Below are positions 36,594 to 50,231 of a DNA stretch of 64,000 bases, piece after piece. Below the pieces are notes generated by a model. The model did no database searches, was not told the origin of the DNA, and saw only the letters and a program-made list of their open reading frames with translations. Positions within the stretch are counted from its first letter, which is position 1. Each line of letters starts with the position of its first letter. The position numbers and the translations under genes are program-made. This DNA is from Trileptium ribeirensis (lineage: Eukaryota > Nematoda > Enoplea > Enoplida > Thoracostomopsidae): positions 1-64,000 of the forward strand of contig JASANE010003350.1 of NCBI GenBank assembly GCA_030248225.1, read 5' to 3'.

Positions 36594-39500
36594 TACTTTT
36601 GTTCAAAGCTTCAGTATATACTATTAACTGTATTTTTATCATAGTGATGTTGCTTTGTTTGACACTATTTTACGGTTTTGTGACGAATTTCATTCATAAT
36701 AGGTAATATATATGTCTTTGAAGATAAATGTACTATGCCATTTATTACACTCGGTCGAACGTACTTAACGTATTTCACGATACCAGTAACGCGCGCAGTG
36801 AAGGGACATGGAGCAAATATGTCCAGTCACTTTCAACGAGGTGGACCCTTAATTCGCGGGTATGCACAGTAAAAAAAAGCCATACTCGTACGCCGTTTTC
36901 ATTACTCTACCGAATGCGAAACCGTAGTAGCGCGATGTCGGCCGGCAAACTAGGCAACATTTTAAATTTAGGTTTCGTAGCTCTTTTCAAAGTCACAAAA
37001 CGATAAATGGACGCGTCTTTCTATTTAGACCCCGCGTTTCCACCCCTTCCCGCTTGCCGAAAAATTTTGGTATATTTATCATCCATGTTACTTAGCCTGA
37101 CCATTGGCAGTCTTTAAATTTTTAATATTTTTCAGCAATTCTGTGTACCAATGGTACAATTTTGGTTCCGCGAGTTTTTTCGCTGTTGCAGTCTATACGA
37201 CTGTTTCACTGCAAATCACGGTTTATATTGTCAATAGTGGTGCTTCACTAGCTTTGTAGAAGTCGCAAGTGACGCTCGCTTGCTAAGTTCCTAAAGGTTG
37301 TATATTATAATTTACCGCTGTCGCTAAATGGTTTCATCGAACTTCTATAAATTTTTTGCTTACGTCTTAATATTTGTATCTAATTTGCTCAACTGTATAT
37401 AATTTGCTAAAACAATACTTGTTCTGAAGCTCCAGAAGGAACATCGAACACAGAAAATATTCTACAATGTCTTGTATTTACAGTGCAGGATAGGTCTGTG
37501 CACAGTAGTTTAACCCTATACAAACGAATCGAAGCTTGTCGATATATAGTTGCCATTCCCAGACATAGCTCCACAAGAATTTATTACCAAGAATTTGTTG
37601 CCACTGTGCACGACTTAAGTCGTCTCTTGGTAATACCTATTGCTTGAGTTGCGTTTTAAAGACTCCCAAAGAAATGTCACTTCCTTTGTGCCCGCATGAT
37701 ATGCTGTTTGCGAAAACTCAAGAATATGAGTAGTAGATTCCCCAATCCCCAGTGGCTAAGAGCCAAAGCACGGAGCAATGGGAAACAGATTTGGTTCAAC
37801 TAGAAGACAAACTTTTATCCCATCCACTAAATGGATTATTAGTGCAAGCGTTAATGGGCTGGAAGCTCATCGGTACGTACCGCCTCAAAGCCATGCACCT
37901 ATTTTTTATCAAACTTAAGCAACAGTTGTACTATTATATTTTAGCAGTTTGAATAGAAATATTTATTTATTCACTTGTGTTATTGAATTGTGATTAATAC
38001 GAATGTGAGTGGGCATTGGGACCGGTGCTGGACGATATGTATATTATGTTTTTAAATAGATCTATAATTTTTATAATGTTTACTCATGTATATAAATAGA
38101 CAGCATCTATTATCTGTACCTAACCTCTATTGACAAACGGGCGGGACAGTAGTACTTAGTCGGACTCGTTTCAAACGATGAATGTGTTTGGATACGTTAT
38201 GCGAATGCTATGTACGCGTAGATGTAATGAGTTGTGAGTTAACATGCCTGTTCCTGAATCAAAGCAAATGCGGCAAAGGATATTTAATGGTTCGATGATT
38301 TATTGGCTCAGAGTTTGTTGCGACTAATATGTGGTCCGCCAATGGTATTTGAAGAGCACTCGCTGAGAAATGTGTCAACAGCGGCTGAGTTATAAACAAT
38401 TAGTTGCGTACGAACTTCTTAAAACTATGACAAAAAGATTTCATATAAATATTCCAGCTGCTTATGTTTTATTTAAGCACATGCTTTTGTTCAGTACAGC
38501 GGTTGTTTGGCAAAGATTCTGCAGAAAACACATTTTAATTGGTAAAGCTTTGACAAGCAGTGGCTTCTGGTTTATATTTAATGGTGTCGAAGTCTTTTAC
38601 GGCTTCGCAGATCTATTGCACATTGGCAGCTTAGGAAGATGGTCTTGTCATTGGCTTAACACCGTAACCGATACAAATTGCTGGCTCGGTTACTGGGTTA
38701 CAGTGTGTTGTGAGTGGTTGCTAGTAACAATTTATTGTATTATTTGAAGATACAAACGGGCTTACGATCTTAATACACCGCGCACATGATTAATATTTGG
38801 TTCGACGCACTTGGAAGTTTTTCTAAATTTTAACACTTATGGATCGCTATATTGAAGCGTTTTATCGCTATACCAAAGCGTCTTTATGGTAGTGCTTAGA
38901 AGAGTTTTCGCGCTTGGTTTGTAGGGTATTTGAGTGAATAGAAAAAGTCTTTAGCTTAATGAGCGAAGATGTTATGTAGCATCAATTAGTGTAAGTATAC
39001 GTATATATTGTTGGTTGAATTTGAGCAATCATGCTGGCTTATAATTTAAAGACCATGGTCCTTCATCCTGGTGCCGATCTAATATTATTGATATTTGTAG
39101 AGCCGGACTTTGGTTGTCACCGACTAGATTTCAGCTGTTCTGTTTAAAGATTATATAAGTAATCAGTGATCTTGCCTCATTGAAAAATGCTTAACGGGTT
39201 TATTTATTGGTTGCTGGCTGAATGATGTTCTTAATATGTATTTTGTTATATATCGGTGTATTTTTGTTTGTGTATTCAGTATATATTTTGTTATATATAT
39301 ACAAAGTACTATTATAATATAACCAGTTCAATATATGGCACAAAAGTGTTATAATTTACAGTTATATGTAGTTTGGTGGCAGCCAATAAATAGCATTTTC
39401 ACGGTGGATAGTCGCGCATTATCTTATCTTTGAGAGATATAATGGACTCCTGTTGTAACCAAGGAATTATATTTCCTATCATGTAACCTCATCATATCAA

Positions 39501-41230
39501 CAATGTTTATTATTATTTGGTGTTTGCATTGCACTGATTGCTAAAATGCTGCTTCTGATTATGATAATGATGAAAAGGATTGCTGAGCTATGTTGTCTGC
39601 TCCTCACTTTTCGGGTCCCCCAATTGTTGCCACCACTGTTTGTTCGCAAATTTTAAATATCTCACTTTTGTATATTGGTAACGTTTTTTCTTTATCATTT
39701 ATATATATCTTTTTTTTATATGTTTACACTCATATGTGAGCAGGCCAACTTCAATTGGTAATAAAAGATAGAGCAATTGAACTACATGTCACTGTAGCCA
39801 AAAAATATATCTTAGTTGTTGCTGCGAAAATGCACAAGTACTATTCATTAGCTAGACCGACAATGTTTTAAGGGCAACGCCACCATGCCTCTTTTAATTA
39901 TGCCTCAAAATCGTAGCACTCTTTATTTTCTCTTGCAATGACCCAAAATAAACAACATTAAATTTATAAATTACAAATTTCAAGAATAATTTGTTGAAAA
40001 GTCATTTATACTTTTTTTGGTCCTTAGCTTATGATTTATTTGATTCATTCCACGCAAATACGTTTGCTTTTTCGAATTCACTAACCACCAAAGCCTTACT
40101 ACTATTTTCAGTGTTCCACATACATATATATTGAATTGGCAAAATTTTACTTTTTTGGTACCAAAATGTTACAAATATAACGCGCCGTCCCAGAGGTATA
40201 ATAACGTAGCCAGTTTCCTGGAATTTATTGATTTTGCTCATAAGTATCGTATACGAAGCGCCCCTAGTAGCGGAGTGTAACTATAGTTAGGACTACCTGA
40301 ATTATTTGAATTATTTTATATTTTTTCTGGGTTTTAAGACATGTACCAATAAATATTTAAAGTGGAAGCCTAAAGTGGAAAAAACAAGTTTTGATGAGAT
40401 GCAGCGAATTTGAAATTTTACACATTAAAAGAGTATTGTCTTCATCTCGCCAGTAATGGATATGTATGCAAGAACTGTTTTATCCATATATGGAAAGAAA
40501 CACCTGAATCTGTACCGGAGTTAGACTTTAAAACGAGAGTTGCAAAATTATAAGTTTTATATCATGAAGCCATGAAATTTTGATTCTTCGGTGACAATTG
40601 GTGAAGATATCGAGTTAGGAATCTAAGTCTTAAAACCGCATCATTTCGCGTAGAACAAAAAATTTTGAACCCTTGCCGACATCGATCCAACCAGCCGTTT
40701 TTAGTTATGAGTGTTACCGGATTTATACTAAATAAACATTGTATGGTCCAACTACCAAAAGCTACAGGGTCATATTTAAATGACATAAGACTACCGACAG
40801 TAATTGGGGGAAAAATTTAGCGGATTTCCGACAGTAATGCATTCACGGCGGTATTACAAATTAGTACACATTTGTCGCACCCACTACTCTTGTTTTCCGT
40901 GCATCTCAGATGGTATTTAAAAACCAAGCCGACTATATCAATGAGGGGCAGAGAACTTTAAACGGATGAAACGAAAGAAAATTTACCGAAAAAAGACAAC
41001 ATTATAATAATTTCCTACTGCGCATAAGTCGCACCTTACACAGAAAACTTAAAGAGCATATTAGTGGTGTCGCTGTGGCTACATAGTTGGGTTAGTACTC
41101 AGTGTGTCAATTTTAAACGCATGCAATATTGATACAGAGTTAAAATTAATGCAAAAACTAAAAAAATTTCACGTGTAATGTTTCACTTATTTTTCGACAA
41201 ATTTGATGGGGTTAATTCATATTTTAATTA
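36594..41230. other. Long non-coding stretch, right arm
   Basis: This is the mirror of 15378-20014. ORF 38370-38747 (125 codons) corresponds to the left ORF 17888-18238, with compensating small indels in its middle. The local repeat at about 39236-39300 is more diverged than its left counterpart. Identity around 39550-39720 is visibly lower than on either side. Confidence 0.4.
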
Positions 41231-41386
41231 TTATTTTTGAACGATTGTACTTTTTTGTAAATATATAGCCTGGCAATAGTTTCTGATACAGTTTCTTAAG
41301 CCGACAAATTCATCCGGACTACCGTCATTTAGTTGTGTTTTAAAATGATTGTTGACTGTTGTACTTTGTTGTCTAGTCTGACTCAT
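41231..41386 (-). CDS. Small ORF, 51 codons, identical in both arms (right)
   Basis: This is the mirror of 15222-15377, base for base. The same tandem repeats stand directly upstream. Confidence 0.3.
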   Translation of the reverse strand: MSQTRQQSTTVNNHFKTQLNDGSPDEFVGLRNCIRNYCQAIYLQKSTIVQK

Positions 41387-41388
41387 TA

Positions 41389-41444
41389 TTTGTGCTATCT
41401 ATGTGTAAATTTATCTGTTGTGCTATCTATGTGTAAATATATCT
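41389..41444. repeat. Two tandem 28-bp units, right copy
   Basis: This is an exact mirror of 15164-15219, directly upstream of the minus-strand small ORF. Confidence 0.85.
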
Positions 41445-41493
41445 GAAACGTCAAATTGAACTAAAATCGAAACGTTTGAAAATTAAATTGAAA

Positions 41494-41725
41494 TTGCGTT
41501 GTTATTAACTATTGTAAAAGGGTTGATTTGGCACAAAAAACAAAATGTTTTGGTACTTAATCAACCAATAGGCTAATTGCGTTTATTATTGTAAATTTGG
41601 CGTAAAAAACAAATTTTGGTTATTAATCAAGCAATAGGCTAATTGCGTTGTTAACTATTGTAAAAAAGCTGATTTGATATAAAAAAACAAGTTATTAATC
41701 AACATTAGGTTAATTTTTGATTAAA
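41494..41725. repeat. Three imperfect tandem repeats of about 70-80 bp, right copy
   Basis: This is the mirror of 14890-15110, with the same three units. It shows no gain or loss of units, although tandem arrays usually change quickly. Confidence 0.7.
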
Positions 41726-42429
41726 ATAACATCTCAGTACTGAATTTACTTATTACTAGATACTTATTGAATTTCAGATTTGCATTCAGCTTTTCCTTAG
41801 TAATCAAGAGTAATTAGGAGATGTCCAATTTTACCACCCCTATAACGCTTGGATTGGATGTATTTTGTATATTGAACGCACAGGTCGTATCGGTGGGTTG
41901 ATGCTGGATCATCTGCGTACCATACATGCGTTACCCATTACGCTATGTAGGAACAGTAGATCGGTTCCTTACAGAACCTCACAAAGCGTGTGAACGTTAT
42001 GGCAAATCCAGGCAGTACAACAAACTCAACTAATGCGACGCAATGTACATTATTACAGGATTATATTGTGTGGCCTTTAGCGGAAAAGGGTTTCGAGCTT
42101 GTTAAAATTTTGATTAACCCTCCTAGTGCCGTGGGATCTTAATAAACTTACAGCAGCGCACTTACCTTTTACAATACAACCACCTATTGAATATTGAAGG
42201 CTGCTAATTAATGACTTTACTTCTGTTTTAGTTAGCTATAGGCGGTATAGGCTTGTTTCAGTCAACAGATTCAGCTGATAGAGGGCGACCCCAGCAGGCC
42301 AGTCCAAACCGCTATGTTTACAAGATGCTTGTCATTACAAATATTTATGTTTCAGAATTAGTTAACTAGCAGAAATACGAGCTTGAGACATATTGATATA
42401 TTAATCTTAATCTGGTGTTTTCAAACAAG

Positions 42430-43280
42430 TAACTAATGGCAGGAAGTCTTGACAAGAGTGGCGTTTATGACGAGGGCTCTGACTAAGCGAGATCATCAGA
42501 CGAAGGAGAAGTGGACCATGTGAGCGACTATGATATCGGTGAATCCGACGAAGAATAATTTGACTATCCCGACGCATATGTTCCCGCTTCCGATAGAATT
42601 TTCGTTTCAAAACCAGAAAGAAGCAGGAAGGCCAACACTTGAGATATCAACCAAGGAGAATGGGTCGTTCTGGACTTGACCGAGGGATTTCAAGGAACTG
42701 GGAGAAGCATTACCTGCGATAACTTTTTTTACTAGCTTGTCTCTTGGACGCAAGTTGTTTGATCGAAAACTCAGTTTAGTTGTGACGATGAGAATCGAGG
42801 AGTTAACTTCTGGATAAATTCGTAAACCCGACGTATTGAAATCCTTTTACGTTGCCTTTTTCGGGTTTACGGCAATGCAACCATTGTATCCTACTGCCGT
42901 AAGAAAAAAGAGGGTGGTTATCCTGCTAGGTGCTATGCGTCACCAATTAGCCTTGGCAGAAGGTACTGCGTGAAAACCTGAAATCATAAATTACAACAAA
43001 ATACAATGGAGGTGGTGACACCGCGGGCCAGTTTGTGCGGACTTATTTAACGTAGCCAATGAGGCGTCGATGGTCGCTGGCCCTGTTCTATAATATGCTG
43101 AACGTTTCCGGCTTGAACATTGTGACTTGGATGGCGATTGAACCGTGCTATAAAAAGATAAAGCATTGGGAAGACGCTCTTCTGGAGCAGTTGGAGCTGC
43201 TCTTAGTTGTAGGTGTTAAAGCAAACCGAGGGGATCAAAGCGTCGTAATAACCAAATCTTCTGCGACTAATTGGAAGTGA
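42430..43280 (+). pseudogene. piggyBac-type transposase relic, right copy
   Basis: This is the mirror of 13334-14190. The final part is open for 73 codons (43059-43280: MRRRWSLALFYNMLNVSGLN to TNWK) and keeps LLEQLELLLV, which is out of frame in the left copy, but it has lost six bases at the NAFVTW motif. I could not define TTAA-flanked ends. Confidence 0.75.
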
Positions 43281-43656
43281 GGGCGTTTCTTCAAGTGCCT
43301 ATGTGCCCGAGGATCTGAAGTTGAGTAAATCCAGCATAACCGCTCACAAGTGAAAATGCGATTATTAATCACCTTTTTGTCGTATGCTATAATACACAAA
43401 TAGGCCGCGAACATTGTTGTTTGATTCATAACGTTATTTGGTGAACGCGGGCAAACCCGCGAAATGGGCAAATGTGCACGAATATAAATTCCATTCGTAA
43501 GAATCTAAGAGCCCATGTTGGCGTTCACAGAAATGCGAATAGCAATGGCAAAAGCGAGAACGCCAGTTTCTGCGCGAATCCGTGATTTTGACAAATGAAC
43601 AACCTCGGTATATGCATCTAAAGTAAACTCACGCATAGTCGGCACGGCAATGGTAA

Positions 43657-44716
43657 AATCTGGCAAATCCAGTCCCCTGTTTGGGGGGCTAGATCCATAG
43701 GTATTTGGCAAATTTTTATATTTTTTTGCACGTGATATTTTATAATACCGCTTATGTAATCATAACAGATGATTTACCGCTTACATTACATATGCTCAGT
43801 CTTGCAACAAAGGTTAAACCCCAAATAACACACCACAAATAACATATACTTACACTAGTCTAAATCATTTTTTTGTAAACTCCGTCTGCTAAGACTGTGC
43901 AAGATCATAATGTATCAGTTTTGACAAAAGAACAAATGGCTCTCTTTCTTGACTGAACCTGCAAACTTGTCCATAACGGTGCTTCAGTGCAGGGCAGCAG
44001 GTCTCTGTGTGTTTGGATCAATATCAGTGACTCTAAACGCTCTTCTTCCATAGTATTTCGCAGGCAAGTGAATGTGCGTTCGAGCTTGCTGAAAATGCGC
44101 TCGCGCTCGCACGTAGAAACTGAAAGTATTACCAAAACTTTTTGACCAAAAGTGTGACAGCAGCAGCAGAGCATATTCTTATATTTACTATATATGAATG
44201 GTTTAGGTGTCTGTTTTCAAAATCAATCACAAAATAGAATTTTCCAAAAACCAATACATTCTTACTATATAAAAGCAGTTATGTTATACACGCAAAAGAC
44301 AACCAAACGACAAGATCACCGCCATCAGATAGAGCAAAACCTTTATACGAACCTAAATTTGCTGTTGTCATGGAAAAGAGTGTTGTAGTCAAAGAAAACC
44401 ATTGTGAAATACCGTCATTTTCCAGGGGAAAATTTGGGGCGGTTTGTGTGATCGGCGCGCAGTACATTGTATGCAAACTTGGTTTATCAAAGCAATTTAT
44501 CAAAGGTAGCTGACTGATGAAAAACTACATTTTTTGAAACAGTATAAAAATTAACATTTTATATATAAATATATATGTGTGTTTATTGTGCGTAAACAGG
44601 GGCGGGGGGAGAAAAAAGTGAGAATGTGAGAATTCCGTACGTACAGCGAAAAAAATTTATTCAACTTGATCATCTTGAGAGAGCATCTCTTTCGCCGCCC
44701 CCTGAATCCGCCACAG
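43657..44716 (-). mobile_element. Deleted hAT transposon, right copy
   Basis: This is the mirror of 11896-12948, flanked by AATGGTAA at 43649-43656 and 44717-44724. The dimerisation domain is readable on the minus strand at about 43905-44174, but it shifts frame after THRDLLPCTE. The GC-rich end next to the terminal repeat differs from the left copy mainly by G-to-A type changes. Confidence 0.85.
43905..44174 (-). pseudogene. hAT dimerisation domain, right copy (frameshifted)
   Basis: It shares VSTCERERIFSKLERT and LRNTMEEERLESL with the left copy. The residues after THRDLLPCTE are out of frame compared with the left copy, and the N-terminal LATLP is altered. Confidence 0.8.
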
Positions 44717-44724
44717 AATGGTAA

Positions 44725-47665
44725 AGAGATTTGCTATTAAAGTGTTCTTTTTTTGCAACTTATTATCAAGTGAGTATGGTCATCGTGATGAGTTGCCTGA
44801 CAATACAATGCACTGTGAAAATTTCAATCAATTGACGATAACACAGTGATTTGATCTAATTTTGGCATAAATGGCCATTGGCTAATTGCTGCTAGCACGA
44901 AGAGCTGTATTTTAGATACATATTAACGGTTTTGTCGGTATGTGCCAATAAACATGGAATGTAAATGTAAAATGGAAAGATCTGTCAATCTTTTCTTGCG
45001 TAATCTGCCGCTGTTGTATCTAATAAAGATTTTAATTAGCGTCGAAACAAGGTGATTAGGCAGCTAAATCTCTTGCTGCAGAATAATTTTAGCAAACTCT
45101 TAAATAAAACAGATATTCGGTCAAAGTAACACTCCCTGATAGGCTAAAACCCTACAGAGTATAAGAAAATCTCGGAAATTCATTCAACGCCGAAACAGCT
45201 TCTGAATCGTTCAATGTTTGACAAAATTCAAGCCGAACACCGACTGCATTGGTGAGAACAGCATACGCAAACAACCCAGCTATCTAGGAGCTGTTCTTCT
45301 GTTTCTAGTAACCTCGCAAAGTGAGCGAATAACAACACTCGTGCAAATGGTAGTAACGCGAAGTATGTAGTTAGTACATCGTGTTGCAGTGTGCGAGTTA
45401 GTACGTGTTTCAGTATCTCACGCAAGTCCGATAATATAAATACAGTCTTAGGCTAATTCTTAGTCTTTAATTTACGTCATACTCTTCAGCCTAAAGCTTT
45501 GCCATGGTCTAAGGCTTGGCTATGTCTATGTCTAATACGTTTAGCCTTGTCTATGCTTGGATTTTAATACAAGTTATACTAACAGCAAGTCTACAATAAA
45601 TGTAAGCTTTAGTTTAACAGCGTAAGCATTGGTCTAAAAAACATAAGCTTTATTTCGAAACAAAGCCCTAAAATTGCCAATTTCCTTGGGTTCTCTGATT
45701 CTACTTTTTCAAATTACCCGCTATACTAGCTTTCAAGGGTTTCCCGCTTCCCACAGTTTTTGTTTCCGCTTTATTCAAATTTTCCACCCCTATCTTCCGA
45801 GTTTCTACAAAGTTCTATTCCTGCGTCCCGCAGATTCCCCTTTTTCCACATACCTGAATTCCCAGGTTTGCCAGTTCTCTGCATCCCAACTTTACAATTT
45901 AAAACTTTTTCAAATTCCTGCCCCTCTTCATATATAGGTTGTGTAAATTTCTAGTTTGCTTTATTGCCTTTGCCCTTTGCACACCGCTGTCCACATACGT
46001 GGGCAACAGCACAAACTCTCTATAAAGCATTAAAGTTAAAGCAATTCCAGGAAAACACGCCCGTTCACGATACGTGGGCAAAGGATACCGGCAAAGAATT
46101 CCTAAATACATTTTTCTATCAGCTTTGTATTTTGGCTATTTGCGATGTCATCGTTGTATGTTTGAACCACTCTGTGATCGTTGTATGTTTTGGAATGTAA
46201 CAGCCCGAGTTTTGACGTAATCTTAAATACTTCGCAAGGGCTACAGCAAGGGGAATAATGTTAACTTAACGGGCGATGGGATGCCGGTGCAGCGTGATCG
46301 GGACCTCAATTTGTGCATAATTCTTTGTTGTTATAAAATAAACTCTATGCTATCATTATATTGTGTTGATATGATCACGCTCCACCAGTCCGAGGTTTGC
46401 GGGCTTATTTTACACCAAAACCGAATCAAAATCCTGCTGTTGAGGTATCCGATCGATACCCGGGGTCGTTACTGTGTTATAAATAATTATAATTGTGCTA
46501 TTTATCTGTATTTGGGGGCAAGATTTTATTGTCCACCACAAGTTGAACTAACAATTTCATTGATTAGGTGCCCTGTGGTCGATTCCGGTGCGCATCCTTA
46601 ACTAAAATATCTACAACATATACAAATTTGATACTAATGTGTGCAATGAAAAAATGTGTATGCCACTGCGTGTCAGGATGTGTCGGAGTAATGTGCAAGA
46701 TCTTTATCAAAGTTCAAACGGGAGTTTTTATTGCAATTCGGATCTCGAGGACTTGTCCTGGCATGCAGCTGTGGTATAACCGAATCTCGGAGTGACGTGT
46801 AAGATTGAATTAACAGGGAAGAAAAGGGGCAAAACCTCTCGGAATCTCATTTTATGGGAGTATGTTAAAAGTAAATTTTCCTATTTTTCAGGCAACCGGG
46901 ACCAACCGAGCCTATCTAATTGTCGTCAGGGGCCTATAAGGCTTGTGAATTTGGCGCTCGGGTCAATTTAACTCTTACCCGTCAGTACTTATAGAACCCT
47001 AACTAAGCGTTTAAACACCCAAATTTCAAGGCCGCAAATCTCGTCCAAATTAACCAAAATTCCCTGGGTTTGTGAGCTCTACACCTCCATGGGGTCTTAC
47101 CCTATCTGTTTATCCTAAATTCACCGGCCCGCGCAGGACCTTAATAACCCTCTTGGGGCGCCAAAATTTCTTATCTTTTCCTCCTAAAACGGCCTCTAAC
47201 AGTCCACCTATAGGAGATACCTAAGATATCTTATTTTAATCAGTAGGCGAACAGCCAGGGCATGCACAAGATCCCGACCCCGGCCATGTACTCCGCTCCG
47301 TTCCTAAAATATAAACAAAAGATAAAAAATCCTACTTTATTTAAAGCGCCTGAAGCGTTGATATATTTTATCATTTTCGAAACCCCGCGCCGACCAGCGC
47401 GAGGTTTAGGTTGTTTGCGTGCTTTTTGGCACGTTTCGGCCAGTTTTCCATTGTAAAGCTTGGTCACCTTTTGTAGGGCCTGTTATTGATACGATGTTTA
47501 TGTTGTGCTCGTTGCGTATAGCTTTGCTCAAGAGACCAACATGGTCAGTCGCCTTATCGTGTACGTTGTTTATTTTGTTTAGCAATTTATTTTAAACATT
47601 TACAGATGTTTTGACGGAGTAGCGATATTTTGGTGCAAGCCAGACAAAGGGGGGTTTACCTTGGG
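44725..47665. other. Nearly 3 kb without a recognised gene, right arm
   Basis: This is the mirror of about 8960-11887. It is nearly identical to it, with overlapping short ORFs on both strands and no known element. Confidence 0.4.
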
Positions 47666-47673
47666 TATAAAAG
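47666..47673 (+). promoter_or_regulatory. TATA-box core promoter (right)
   Basis: TATAAAAG is followed about 30-35 bp on by CCAGTCG, which resembles an initiator. Downstream, a GTG-started frame (47730-47972) would encode a hydrophobic N-terminus, but no ATG supports it. Confidence 0.4.
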
Positions 47674-47742
47674 AGCTGAGCCCAATTTAGCGTTGGGACC
47701 AGTCGAGAATTTGATTTGCTTTTCCTTGTGTGGCGGTTGTCA

Positions 47743-48261
47743 CCAATTTGCACAGGCTTTTTCTTTCGCTTTACATAGTTTTGTTTTCCTTTTCTTTTGC
47801 TTCGCGGCTTGTTTTGTGCTTGACCCAGGTGGCCCTTTCCTGGGCAGCTCCGGCGAGGTGTGTCACCTGGCTTTTCACCATTTGTATTTTCGAGTACGAA
47901 ATGGGCCGCTTTTGCGGACGCTGGAGCGTCGGAAGGATGCTCCGTGCGTCCTTAAAGGTCGGGCCCCGATAAATTGTGAAAACATTTGCGAAATTGTTTG
48001 AAATTTCCTGATCGTCCGTGTCTCGACTAGTTCCCCCCTCCTCGGACAGTTTCTTTCCGCTCGCAGGTCGTAGGAGTGGTCCAATTTTCTGTTTAAAACA
48101 TAGGATAAGGTTTAATCAAGGGGAATCTTGGCATGTGGAGGAACTGAGCCGGTATCTCTCAGAATTTCTAGGAGTTCCGAGACAGTCGCGATCATCGTAA
48201 CGGTTTTACGTTCCCCAGAACGATTCCCCGCGGTTGTTCTATAAATTGTGGGTTGTGTCAT
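47743..48261 (-). pseudogene. Broken mirror of the 172-codon Lys-rich ORF
   Basis: The ATG (48261) and the opening MTQPTIYRTTAGNRS are kept, but small indels after about 40 codons shift the frame. A 64-69 codon ORF (47875-48084) reads part of the remainder in another frame. Confidence 0.25.
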
Positions 48262-48564
48262 TCCTCACACAAAAAACCCAGGCACCCCAAGTCGTGCAGC
48301 TACGGTATCCGGGAGCCCTGGGAGTCCTAGCCCGCGACAGTAATCCTCTGCTCTCCTGACGTGTCAACTTGGCAGGTCACGGGGCCCAGACTGCTTTCTG
48401 CTCACTCCCTCTTGAAGAATATTGTAGTTCGTTTTCCAACGGGCGACGAACCGTGACTGTTTCAATTAATATTCGTTTCTTTACATAGGGTTCAGGTGAA
48501 ACTTATATCAAAAAGGGGCTTAGTCGACGGTCACCTCTAAATGAGGTCTATGCAAAATTTATAG

Positions 48565-49084
48565 GTGACGATAGGAGTGATTTTGGGTCGCGGTCGTTTG
48601 CATCCTCAGGTGACACCAGTTGTCTACGATCTGTTTGAAGCTAAGCTCACATCTCCGAATTCTCCGCTCGTACGCTGTACCCTCCGTTCTTATGAGCAAT
48701 CTGTGATGCCAACGATTGCGGACCAGAGCTCAATCAAATTACGAAGCTCACTAGCTGAGCGTAAGACGAAACAGAGACTGGCGCCGCCCGTAAATAGAAC
48801 TCAACTAAACCTTGGTGGGACGTGGGTTTTCTGGTCGCATATCCACGGGGAGAATCCTCGTCGGCACCCTTTTTCTGAACCCCACCTGGAGCAAACCTTA
48901 CGTTGAACACTGCCGGATGGTTCATGGACCGTTTCAGTCTCTGTTGCGAATGCTTGAAATTGGTGGGACGTCGGCTCTGCTTTCATTGGGGACTCCGGGC
49001 ACACCCAGAACTAAATATTGTGGTTTAATGGGTAGACAGTTACTTTTCTCGGTAAAAAAGCGGCCTCGAGGAGGTCCTGAGTAA
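48565..49084 (+). pseudogene. Mirror of the 125-codon hypothetical ORF, frame split
   Basis: Two overlapping frames (48565-48906 and 48812-49084) together cover the protein that is one ORF at 7542-7919. The first frame extends about 50 codons further upstream than the left copy. No known domain. Confidence 0.2.
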
Positions 49085-49425
49085 TCGGTCAACCTTTACC
49101 CAAAAGTTCGGATTCAAAGCGACCAAGCTGTGACTAAGGGTTTCGTATTCAAGAAGGGTATAACAGTCATATCAGGGCATCTTGCAGGGTACTCGTGGTT
49201 ACTACCTCGATATTATGCTTTTTGTAAATAGTGTGCAGTACACCCCAATTGGGTGATATGATAACGTGTTTTAAAAAACGAACGTCAACAGTAAAGCAGT
49301 TGATCTGTCGTGTATTTTATCAAAGCAGTTCGGAATTTTTATGTAGATATTGAACCTGGTCCCGGTAGGAATTTTAGAAATTAGGTTCAACAGAACCTCC
49401 TAAGGATTTTGAACCTTATTAAATT

Positions 49426-49662
49426 CTAGGCTGCAGCGAGCAAGTTATCCATGACACTGCGCCTTTTCGAATTCGGCTGATGCAAGTTCTCCCGCATGCC
49501 CTGTTTCAATGCCCGAGCCGACAACCCACGCCACACCCCCGCTGTACCTGTGTCCACTTGATAGCCGAAGTCTAGGCACGCAAGGGACTGGGGCCTTCGC
49601 CTCAGTGCCCTAACGTTATTATAGGTAACCAAAGTCAGTGAACCTACCCCCAACGAGGCCAC
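49426..49662 (-). CDS. Hypothetical 78-codon ORF, mirror of 6992-7198
   Basis: The last 67 codons are identical to the left-arm ORF. The extra N-terminal codons start at a GTG (read as Met). No domain is recognised. Confidence 0.25.
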   Translation of the reverse strand: MASLGVGSLTLVTYNNVRALRRRPQSLACLDFGYQVDTGTAGVWRGLSARALKQGMRENLHQPNSKRRSVMDNLLAAA

Positions 49663-50176
49663 CTTTAGGATTGATACTTTGTCATAGGTCAGGTTTTAAG
49701 ACAGGTCGTACCTTACGTCAGAATTATAAAGGCGGAAGTAGCGCAAGAGACCTACTCAAAACTAGGCCACTACTAAAATCGCGACCTTGCATTATGCTAG
49801 ACTTTAGGTCAGAATATTGCGTTACCTTAGGACCAAAAGCGGGGGACCTTCCAAAGGCTATACTAGGACCAGAGAGCCTCCGTTGTAAGGGTTAGTTGGC
49901 TTATGAGGGAAAGGCGAGTCAGCCTTATTGCCTGTGAGCAGGCCTAAGGGTTGACTCTCCTTAGGGGGACCTCCATGCCACTAGATACGTGGGACAATAT
50001 AGGGGCCAGGCCGAACACCCTGGTAAGCCCGCCGGCAGCCTACTAAGCTAAGCGGTTCCCTTAGGTCATCTAGCAGATCACCGGGGAGTCGTGGAAGCCG
50101 GGGTTGTCCGGGCACCACAACTAAAAAATGGGTGGTGCAGCTCGGATCCCTTAGGGCCGGAACTGGTCCTAGTACA

Positions 50177-50231
50177 TATAAAAGTGGGGGCTACGCCGTG
50201 AGCTACGGCCTTCCAGTAGAATGTCAATAAA
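50177..50231 (+). promoter_or_regulatory. TATA box followed by AATAAA, LTR-like module (right)
   Basis: TATAAAAG at 50177-50184 is followed by AATAAA at 50226-50231. This close pairing is common in LTRs, but I found no second copy that would make an LTR pair. The mirror module is at 6399-6454. Confidence 0.4.

Noticed and set aside
46197..46260. TGTAACAGCCCGAG as a possible LTR start
   Set aside because: No matching second copy or CA end was found in the window.
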